Positions 16,619 through 24,034 of a stretch of DNA of 35,670 nucleotides are shown one piece after another. Where the stretch lies: the NCBI GenBank assembly GCA_003225335.1, contig QHZE01000247.1:1-35670 (forward strand), given 5' to 3'. The notes beneath the pieces are model-generated. The model saw only the letters and a program-made list of their open reading frames with translations, had not been told where the DNA came from and ran no database searches. The translations under genes were made by a program, and so were the position numbers. Origin of the DNA: Acidobacteriota bacterium. Lineage in GTDB: Bacteria; Acidobacteriota; UBA6911. Position 1 is the stretch's first letter; the number at the start of each line of letters is the position of its first letter.

Positions 16619-17521
16619 CTGTGTCCATGCCCAACGAGTTGTCCCGGAGAGAATTCCAGCAATATATACAAGGTCGCCGCAAGCCCTCCGGGGATCCAGC
16701 CATACCAGGCATGGAAAGCGAAAGACACGATGCAGAATATCCCAGGCCATGCGGCGCAGCATGTAGCGGTCCTTGTAGCTGAGGTACTTGCTATAGTACC
16801 CGCCTTTGCCGCGGCCATAACTCCAGCGCGCCGCCATATACTCCCCTTTGCCGCGCCAGGCACGATGATAGAGCACGGCTTCCGGAGCGTAGATGATGCG
16901 ATACCCAGCCTCGAGCAGGCGGAAACCAAGGTCGTTGTCATCGGCGGCGGGAAAATCCGCCCCTGCCCCGAGGCGTTCGTCGAAACCGCCGACGGCGTCG
17001 AGGATGGATCGATACGCAGCCATGTGTCCCCCTGCCAGCACATCAGTGCCGATGCGACCTTCGTAGACCGCCCGAACCTCGCTGGGCATAAATGTCGGCA
17101 CAAAGCCGCCGGGCACTTCCGGTGCGGTTGGCAGCACCCTACCGGTCACGACGGCGCGCTCTCCAGAGTTGAGAAGCGCTCGGATGAGCGAGCCGAACCA
17201 GGCGGGCTCCACGAACATGTCATCGTCTATGATGGCGAGAATGGCGTGCCGCGCCGCGCCGATACCAGTATTCCTGGCCCGGCTCAGCCCGGCCGAGTGC
17301 GTCCACAGGTAGCGAATTTCGCAGGAGCGGCCGCTTTTCAAGCTCGCCAGGGCCGGATGCGGGACACCACTCTGGTCGATGATGATGAGCTCGGTTGGAA
17401 CCTCATCTCCCCGGAGCACCGACTCGATGGTCTCGGCCAGGAGTTTCGGCCTGTCACGCGAGCAGATGATCAGCGATGCCGGCGGGAGGCTCGCCTCCGT
17501 AAGAGAATTGATGTCGGTCAT
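16580..17521 (-). CDS. Family 2 glycosyltransferase (close paralog of the 15568..16515 gene)
   Basis: ASLIICSRDRPKLLAETIESVL, LAIIDDDMFVEPAWFGSLIRAL, DNDLGFRLLEAGYRIIYAPEAVLYHRAWRG; last residues encoded by intergenic repeat. Confidence 0.92.
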   Translation of the reverse strand: MTDINSLTEASLPPASLIICSRDRPKLLAETIESVLRGDEVPTELIIIDQSGVPHPALASLKSGRSCEIRYLWTHSAGLSRARNTGIGAARHAILAIIDDDMFVEPAWFGSLIRALLNSGERAVVTGRVLPTAPEVPGGFVPTFMPSEVRAVYEGRIGTDVLAGGHMAAYRSILDAVGGFDERLGAGADFPAADDNDLGFRLLEAGYRIIYAPEAVLYHRAWRGKGEYMAARWSYGRGKGGYYSKYLSYKDRYMLRRMAWDILHRVFRFPCLVWLDPRRACGDLVYIAGILSGTTRWAWTQLKISHGATEAQR

Positions 17522-17525
17522 TGGT

Positions 17526-18257
17526 CTATCGCTTGATTGCACGAACCCCGAGGATGACCGGGAAGTTCTCGTCATTCGCATCGAGCTCCCGGCGTGACAG
17601 CTCCTCGTACGCCATGCCGGTCAGGAATGCGATGGCCGTCAGCACATTGCCGTACGACCGGACAGTGATGCGCTCTGCGCCAAACACTTCCCCAAAGAGC
17701 GACGAGCACGAGGTGGCTGTGAACCGCCAGTAATCGAGGCTCGGCTTGTCCTCAGGAGACATTCGGCCCGCCGCGGGGACAGTGACCAAAAGAACTCCAT
17801 GCGGGCGAAGAACACGATGGGCATGAACGATGGCGGCACGCACGTTGTAGATGAACTGAAGCGTCTGGGTCAGCACGAAGCAATCAAATTGGTCCGCCGC
17901 GATCCCATCTGCCGCGGCCAAATCACCGACGATCGTCGCGCGCCGGTTTGCAGCGTCGATGTCGAGCACATCACGCCGGTCGACGTCCGCGCCGAATCGA
18001 TCAGTGTAGACGCTATCTTTGATTTCGAGCGCACGGCCGCGGATGTCCCGCCGGTGCTCCTCGAGGAAGCGTTCGATGTAATAGCGATCAACCGGCGTGC
18101 CGCGGTCATAGCCATGACGTTCGCTCAAGGGCGTGGTTCGGCGGATCGTCCCGAGCCATGCCGGACGCACGAGACGGCGGAGGCGTTTCCGCTGGTCGGG
18201 GCGAATCCTTTCCAGAATTTTCTCCAAGAGGGGCGATCGCATCAAAATTGAAACCAC
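17526..18257 (-). CDS. SAM-dependent methyltransferase (class I) in glycan cluster
   Basis: ALEIKDSVYTDRFG...DVLDIDAAN...FDCFVLTQTLQFIYNVRAAIVHAHRVLRPHGVLLVTVPA. Confidence 0.8.
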   Translation of the reverse strand: MVSILMRSPLLEKILERIRPDQRKRLRRLVRPAWLGTIRRTTPLSERHGYDRGTPVDRYYIERFLEEHRRDIRGRALEIKDSVYTDRFGADVDRRDVLDIDAANRRATIVGDLAAADGIAADQFDCFVLTQTLQFIYNVRAAIVHAHRVLRPHGVLLVTVPAAGRMSPEDKPSLDYWRFTATSCSSLFGEVFGAERITVRSYGNVLTAIAFLTGMAYEELSRRELDANDENFPVILGVRAIKR

Positions 18258-18264
18258 CGATGAA

Positions 18265-18345
18265 ACAGATCAGACCTCAGACCTCAGGGATCAGACCTCA
18301 GACCTGGAGCCGGAAGTCTGAGGTCTGAAGTCTGAGGTCTGACCT
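18265..18345. repeat. CAGACCT heptamer palindrome
   Basis: cagacctcagacctcagggatcagacctcagacctggagccggaagtctgaggtctgaagtctgaggtctgacctg. Confidence 0.87.
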
Positions 18346-18361
18346 GTTCATACCTTTGCCG

Positions 18362-19255
18362 CTATGCCGCCGCCACGCGCAAACCGTATATCAAGCCGCT
18401 CAGGGTCCCTCGCAGGATCAGCCACCTTTGATACGCCTCCAGCCATTGCCAACGTCCAGTGGCGACCGCGAGGTCCTTGCACTGCCAGCACAGCCAGTGG
18501 CCGAAAACGCGCAGTGCGTAGAGATCTCCCCGGCGCAGCCATAGGATGCAGAAGGCGCCAATGCCGTGGCCGTAGCTATAGCGGGTTGTCATGCGCTTGG
18601 CTTTGCTATGACGCTGATGATAGACAAGTGATTCGGGCTCGTAGCGCACACGCGCCCCGGCGCGAAGAAGGCGATAGAAAAGGTCTATATCCTCCGCTGC
18701 TTTGCCTGGGGATCCCACGCCGAGGCGTTCGTCGAAGCCGCCGATGCGGGCGAACCAATCCCGCCTCACGGCGAAGTTGTTCCCGCTCCCGACGAGCCAC
18801 GGCAAGACCCTGCCGCTGAAATCCGCGCGTACGCGGCTCTGCCGTAACGCAATGCCATACGTCCCGGGTACGTGTGGCCCCAGAGGCAGTATTCTTCCGG
18901 TGACCGCATCTGGCGCGGCCGGCGAGGCGAACGCCCGCTCAATAGCGGCGATCCATCCTGGGTCCGGCACACAGTCGTCGTCGGTCACGGCGACAACAGG
19001 ACAACTCACTTGCCCCAGGGCGGCGTTGCGCGAAGCCGAGAGACCGCGCCGTTGCTGGCGTGTATACAGGATCGGCACAGCGCCTGCCCGACGTTGTTCG
19101 ATCATCGCCTTGGTCGCATCATTCGCGCTTTGATCGACCACGATGACCTCGGCCGGCAAGACAGCGCCTGACAGCAGCGCATCCAGGCAACGCGCCAGGG
19201 CCTCCGGCCGGTCAAGAGTGGCGATGGCCGCGCTGACATGTGCAATTCTCGTCAC
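18362..19255 (-). CDS. Family 2 glycosyltransferase
   Basis: ATLDRPEALARCLDALLSGAVLPAEVIVVDQS, VTDDDCVPDPGWI, GGFDERLGVGSPGKAAEDIDLFYRLLRAG. Confidence 0.91.
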   Translation of the reverse strand: MTRIAHVSAAIATLDRPEALARCLDALLSGAVLPAEVIVVDQSANDATKAMIEQRRAGAVPILYTRQQRRGLSASRNAALGQVSCPVVAVTDDDCVPDPGWIAAIERAFASPAAPDAVTGRILPLGPHVPGTYGIALRQSRVRADFSGRVLPWLVGSGNNFAVRRDWFARIGGFDERLGVGSPGKAAEDIDLFYRLLRAGARVRYEPESLVYHQRHSKAKRMTTRYSYGHGIGAFCILWLRRGDLYALRVFGHWLCWQCKDLAVATGRWQWLEAYQRWLILRGTLSGLIYGLRVAAA

Positions 19256-19267
19256 GACCTCCTCCTA

Positions 19268-20878
19268 TCACGGCTGGTTCCCATCGGTCGCTTCCTTGTC
19301 CAGAGCACCACGAACCCTTGGTCCGGCTTGGGCCTGACCGCCGTTTCGTCTATAGAATTGAGATTGCCCCGGGATCCCCAGCCAAAGAGCCAGGGCGAAG
19401 CGGATAAACGAACCGGCGCCACGCACCTCGACGCGCCGCAGAGCGTGGCTGGGTACAATGGGGTCGTTCACGCCGGTGTGACAGGAACAGGCGCCCAGGA
19501 AGCCTGCGTCCTCTACCGCCGCCTGAACGGCCGCATCGAGCTCTCCGTGCGGATAGGCGAAGGTGAAAATTGGAACGCCAAGTGCGCGCTCGAGTTCCGC
19601 CCGTGACCCTTCGACTTCGTCCTTCATCCGGTCTGGACTGACGGCAGTGAGTGCGACGTGGCTCTGTGTGTGCGCTCCAAAGCGAACGCCCCCGTGCAGC
19701 AGCGCACGTACATCCGACCAGGAAAGGAGGGGCCGGCCGGCTAACTCACCGTCGCTGTCCCACCGGTTGACGTCTCCTACCCCCCCGCTCACCAGAAAGA
19801 TCGTGGCTGGAAAGCCATACCTGCGGAGAATGGGATAGGCGACGGCCCGGTTATCGGCATAGCCGTCGTCAAAGGTCAGGATGACCGAGCGAGCGAGTGG
19901 CAGGCGATATTCGCAGCGATCGCGCAAGAATTCCTCGAGGCCGAGGACGTGGTAGCCCCGCCATTTGAGCCATGCCATCTGCCGGGCGAAGCGGCGTCCA
20001 GGGATCGCGTAGCGACTGGAAGGCTCGCCCGGTTTTCCGAACGCGTGATACATTAAGATGACCGGGCTGCGGGTCAGTCGCTGCCAGGTGTCACGATCGG
20101 GCACACCGAGGGTCAACAGAAGACGGCGGAGAAGGATTGCCTTGCGGCTCATGTCGTAGAACGCCCCCAGTTGCAGATATGGGAGCATGTGCGGCTGGTG
20201 CGCGTACAATTCGACGCTGGCCGCCCCCGCTCTTTCCGCATCAGTCGCAACCTCGCGAAAGCCCTTGCGATAGTCCCGGTGTCCAATCGCCTCAGGGATA
20301 TGGACGAAGGATAGTCCCTGACGCTCGAGGCGATAGCCTAACTCGGCGCCCGACGAATCCACGAAGCCGCCCGCCTTCAAGAGCGCTAACCGTGGCACCG
20401 ACAGATTGGCGCTGGAGCAATCCGCACACGAGGGGGCCTGGGCGCCCTCTTGCAGCCGTGTGTGGTGATCCCACTCCTGCGCGACATAACGCGCAAAGCC
20501 GTCGGCGCTGGGCGGTAGCCTGGCGATGAGCTGCCCCAGGCCGGCGACGCCCGGCCCCTGGCGCTGCACGCGCAGATGTTCGGCCACCAGCCGGGAGTCG
20601 GCGATGACATCATCGTCGAGGAAGAGACAATAGTGCGCGGCTGTGGCTTCCACGGCGCGGTTCCGGGCCGCGCCAGGGCTGCTACCGATCTGCCAGATGA
20701 CGCGCAACCTGAAGCGGGAAACAAAGCTGTCCAGCATCGCGCGCGTCGCGTCGGAGGCGCCGCACACCACAACGATCACCTCAGACGCCTGCACTGTCTG
20801 ATGGCGGAGCGCCTCCAGGCAGGCGCGCAGCAGTTCGGCCTTTCCATAGCTCAGGACAACGACGCACAGTTCGATCAA
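19268..20878 (-). CDS. Bifunctional GT2 glycosyltransferase - NodB-like polysaccharide deacetylase
   Basis: LCVVVLSYGKAELLRACLEAL and LDDDVIADSRLV (GT2); VILTFDDGYADNRAVAYPILRRYGFPATIFLVSGG (NodB). TTG start at 20878 behind GGAGG; the track start at 20995 is inside a repeat. Confidence 0.87.
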   Translation of the reverse strand: MIELCVVVLSYGKAELLRACLEALRHQTVQASEVIVVVCGASDATRAMLDSFVSRFRLRVIWQIGSSPGAARNRAVEATAAHYCLFLDDDVIADSRLVAEHLRVQRQGPGVAGLGQLIARLPPSADGFARYVAQEWDHHTRLQEGAQAPSCADCSSANLSVPRLALLKAGGFVDSSGAELGYRLERQGLSFVHIPEAIGHRDYRKGFREVATDAERAGAASVELYAHQPHMLPYLQLGAFYDMSRKAILLRRLLLTLGVPDRDTWQRLTRSPVILMYHAFGKPGEPSSRYAIPGRRFARQMAWLKWRGYHVLGLEEFLRDRCEYRLPLARSVILTFDDGYADNRAVAYPILRRYGFPATIFLVSGGVGDVNRWDSDGELAGRPLLSWSDVRALLHGGVRFGAHTQSHVALTAVSPDRMKDEVEGSRAELERALGVPIFTFAYPHGELDAAVQAAVEDAGFLGACSCHTGVNDPIVPSHALRRVEVRGAGSFIRFALALWLGIPGQSQFYRRNGGQAQAGPRVRGALDKEATDGNQP

Positions 20879-20899
20879 CGTGTTATTCCTCCAGTAAGG

Positions 20900-21019
20900 T
20901 GTGAAAAAAAATCGGTATCCGCGTAGGGGCGACCCCATGGGGTCGCCCGACCGGCCAAAAATAGCGCGGACTTGCGGGCGGCCACGCAGGGCCACCCCTA
21001 CGAGATCAGGATTTTTTCA
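20900..21019. repeat. Palindromic element with outer gtgaaaaaaaatc / gattttttcac and inner cgtaggggcgacc / ggccacccctacg arms
   Basis: Direct inspection; inverse-complement arms with internal GGGGTCGCCC hairpin; related one-sided copy near 1034-1080. Confidence 0.72.
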
Positions 21020-21087
21020 CAGGTTGTAATCGATTATTCGAGCTGTTTGGAGTTCAGCCTTCACGCTGCCCTCAGAGTTGGTCTCCT

Positions 21088-21132
21088 GTACTACTAACCC
21101 GAAAATCCTTTGCTGGCAGGAAAGGATTCTTC
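21088..21132. repeat. TACTACT-AAAATCCTTT...AAAGGATT hairpin repeat (copy 3)
   Basis: tgtactactaacccgaaaatcctttgctggcaggaaaggattctt; related to 6703-6753, 11379-11423 and, more loosely, 509-552. Confidence 0.68.
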
Positions 21133-21205
21133 TTCGCGAAGAAAACGCGAAGGGCTTTAGTTTGGTTGCGGCTTTACTGCTCTGTGTAATTACCGTTCGT
21201 ATAGG

Positions 21206-21379
21206 TCAGACATCTTGGCTTCTCTGGACGATCTTGACTACTTTGTACCGGGCCTTACGCTTAGCCCGGATCGCATCAGCCTCGTTGGTTCCAGTGTACA
21301 GGATGGATCCTGATCTGTCCGGACAGAGACAGTTAGGATCGGTACAAAATTCCACCGTAGTGTATTTGACTATTTTCAT
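21206..21379 (-). CDS. Predicted 57 aa Cys-containing small protein (not in supplied ORF track)
   Basis: Hand translation: MKIVKYTTVEFCTDPNCLCPDRSGSILYTGTNEADAIRAKRKARYKVVKIVQRSQDV*. aggaaaa about 6 nt upstream of ATG. Lies 75 nt downstream of the GT-C-like gene on the same strand. Confidence 0.55.
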   Translation of the reverse strand: MKIVKYTTVEFCTDPNCLCPDRSGSILYTGTNEADAIRAKRKARYKVVKIVQRSQDV

Positions 21380-21454
21380 AGAGTTTTCCTATTCAACTCC
21401 TTCAATAGTTTTGATGATCCTAAGGTCCCCAGACCAGAGCCTGAACTCCGAATT

Positions 21455-23575
21455 TCACTTCAAGCGGTAGAGATAGCGCCGGATGGCGCCGTTGCCGGTC
21501 GCATTCGCAACCGGTCGGTAGAGGTAGCGCCGCGCCCCGCTCGGCTCACCTCTTTCGATACTCGACATGTGTACGAGCTGGAATTGCGCTCCATCATAGA
21601 TCGCCTCGACGGTCGCCCGTGACTCGGGCAAGGCCGAGACATACGCATAGCGCAGGCCCGCGTGGCGCATGCCGGTTACGATCGAGTCCGTCGTGGCTTC
21701 GGTATCCGCGGGGATCACGACCCGGCTGAGCGAGGGACCGAGGAGAGGATAGTACGCGGCATAGTCGCTCGAGGGTGGGCCATAACCGGTGTGATGCAGG
21801 AGCCCCTCGTGCTCCGGCAACGAAGTGACCAGCGGGTCCACACCCCACACGCGGTCGTAAAACTCCGCCCGCGCGCCCGGTTGGCGGGCCAAAGGCAGCA
21901 AGCCTTGATCGAACGTCACCAGGGCCGAGAAGACAGCCGCCCCTGCGAGGAGCGCGCTTCCCATCCGCCGTTGCGGCCGCGGCACAGCCAGCAGTGACCA
22001 GGGGAGAAAGGCGCAGCCGAGGCCGAAGAACGCCAGCAGGAATCGCGGTTCGTGCATCGTCAGCATCCACCAGGCCGGGAGCATGAACGCCGCCACCAAC
22101 CCATAGAGGAAGATCGGCTGCCGCCGCCCGCGCCGGGCCGCGAGCACAAGGCCAGGCACGACCCCAACTGCGAAAAGCATGCCGAACCCCGATCGGTCGT
22201 CGTGTGGCTCGATCAGAGGATAGAGTGGCCATGCTGCCGGGCCGGGCACGAACTCTCTATCGATCCGGCCGAAGTCGCTGACGAAGATGCCCCGGCCGAT
22301 CAGGGGAACCCCGGCAGGGTAGACGGGATTACCGTAGCGCGCCACATTACGGATCCACCACGGGGCCGTTACGAGGAGGAACATGAGCGCGGCGAGCGCG
22401 AGCCCCTTGGCTACAGCGTGAGCCTTCCCGTGGTGACGAGCGGACCAAAGCGTGGCGGCGATCACAAAGAGTGTCACGCCGGCCACACAGGGGAGCAGGG
22501 CTAGTTTGGTGGTGGCAGTCAGGCCCAGGCCGAGGCCGAGCCAGCCGAGACGGCCGGCCGTCCAAGTCGCCCCAGGGGCGCACGCCAGCGCAATCGTCGC
22601 CATTAAGAGACCTCCTCCGGCGACGTCGTTGGCCTGCGTCGTGCTCTGCATGACAACCATGGGCGCCAGCAGAAAGGCGCCGGCGGCAAGCCCTGCGGCG
22701 CCGCGGCCCAGGCCTGACCGCCGCGTGAAGGCGCCGGCGGCCATGCCACCGAGGAAGGCAAACGGCAATTGTCCGAGGTCGGCAAGACGCTCCCCGCCGG
22801 CGACCCGCATTAGTCCGTACCAGAGCTCCGACGTCCCCGGGTTCGCCAGCGCCCACGCGATCGGCGCCCGATCGAGGAAAGCGCCGAGATTCCCATCGTG
22901 CCAGAGAAAGACGGCGAGGGGTGCATGGTAGCTTATCGCGTCCCCCCCACCCGGAGGGTGCAGCAGGCTGAGTGCGGTGGAGACCAGAAGCAAGCTTGCG
23001 GCCAAACCCCCGGCCAGCAAGACCAAGCGGCCATGCCGCCCCGATATGACGTGCGGCTGATGCGGCCGCCAGCCCCGCCGCAGGCCAGCGCCAACTACGG
23101 CGGCCGCCGGAAGGGCAGACAGCAAAGGACCGAGCGGAGGGCGCAGCAGAGCCGTGCCGGTCCACGTGGCGATACCGCCGATTGCCGCGGCAGGCACGAC
23201 GATGAACGCAAGCGCGCTCAGGCCGAAGACGAGCGGCCGCTCATAGGGGGCGCCGGCGAACGAATCGCTCACTACCCAGGCGGCGAGCGACGCGGCGGCG
23301 ATCAGCGCGCACGCAGCCGCCGAATCGGCGCCACTCAGAGCCGTCCAATCGCCGCAGACAAAGTAACACGCCCGGGATTTCAGTCCGAGCAGGGCCGCGA
23401 CCGCATCCCGAAGGGGCGAGTGCATGGCAACGTACACGCCAAACGCTCCGGCCATCGCCGGAAGAGCAAGCCGGCGCGAGCGAGCGAAGGGGTGGCGAAT
23501 GACGGTGCGATGGCCTGAGTGCAGGCCGGTTGGAACGCCCGATATGCGATTCACGGTCTTCGCGTCGTTGCCCAT
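21455..23575 (-). CDS. Large polytopic membrane protein, GT-C/ArnT-like glycosyltransferase fold (predicted)
   Basis: About 12 hydrophobic segments; LVTAPWWIRNVARYGNPVYP and NPGTSELWY resemble GT39/ArnT-like proteins; ATG at 23575 with GGAG upstream. Confidence 0.72.
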   Translation of the reverse strand: MGNDAKTVNRISGVPTGLHSGHRTVIRHPFARSRRLALPAMAGAFGVYVAMHSPLRDAVAALLGLKSRACYFVCGDWTALSGADSAAACALIAAASLAAWVVSDSFAGAPYERPLVFGLSALAFIVVPAAAIGGIATWTGTALLRPPLGPLLSALPAAAVVGAGLRRGWRPHQPHVISGRHGRLVLLAGGLAASLLLVSTALSLLHPPGGGDAISYHAPLAVFLWHDGNLGAFLDRAPIAWALANPGTSELWYGLMRVAGGERLADLGQLPFAFLGGMAAGAFTRRSGLGRGAAGLAAGAFLLAPMVVMQSTTQANDVAGGGLLMATIALACAPGATWTAGRLGWLGLGLGLTATTKLALLPCVAGVTLFVIAATLWSARHHGKAHAVAKGLALAALMFLLVTAPWWIRNVARYGNPVYPAGVPLIGRGIFVSDFGRIDREFVPGPAAWPLYPLIEPHDDRSGFGMLFAVGVVPGLVLAARRGRRQPIFLYGLVAAFMLPAWWMLTMHEPRFLLAFFGLGCAFLPWSLLAVPRPQRRMGSALLAGAAVFSALVTFDQGLLPLARQPGARAEFYDRVWGVDPLVTSLPEHEGLLHHTGYGPPSSDYAAYYPLLGPSLSRVVIPADTEATTDSIVTGMRHAGLRYAYVSALPESRATVEAIYDGAQFQLVHMSSIERGEPSGARRYLYRPVANATGNGAIRRYLYRLK

Positions 23576-23748
23576 GAAAGCTCCATCAGACTTTCTGAAT
23601 CGCGGATAGTAGCGATGGACCTGGCGCCGATGCGCGCTGGCCCCGCATAGCCGCAATCAAAAAATCTCGCCGCAGTCTCACATGTGCGGCGCACACCCAA
23701 AGCACATGAAAATGTGTCCCGCTGGGGAATGGTGAAGCAATGGTGCAG

Positions 23749-23968
23749 CTAGGCCCTCTTGGTGGACACAAAGTTCACAAAATGGTCAAATTTTTGCGTC
23801 ATCGCGGGCGCAGGTTCGGAGTTCAGCCTTCAGGCTGCACTGGCGCCGGGCAGGCTAAAGCCTGAACTCCAAACGGGCCGTGCCACGATGGCTTCGTGGC
23901 ATGGCCGTCCCGGCCATGATACAAAACTTGACCGATTTGTGAACCTTGCGTCCAGCAAGTGGACCTAG
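23749..23968. mobile_element. MITE-like CTAG-ended inverted-repeat element, copy 2
   Basis: ctaggccctcttggtggacacaaagttcacaaaatggtcaaattt ... aaaacttgaccgatttgtgaaccttgcgtccagcaagtggacctag. Confidence 0.75.
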
Positions 23969-24034
23969 TTGCCCCACTCGGTATTCTCGGAACAGAGACG
24001 CGGAGGCCGTCCCTGGAAGCGTGCACTCCCAGGT

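Noticed and set aside
16730-17536. 268 aa plus-strand ORF
   Set aside because: Antisense to a GT2 gene; composition of a shadow ORF.
22347-23165. 272 aa minus-strand ORF in another frame of the GT-C-like gene
   Set aside because: Arg/Pro-rich out-of-frame reading; the 733 aa frame has coherent TM segments.
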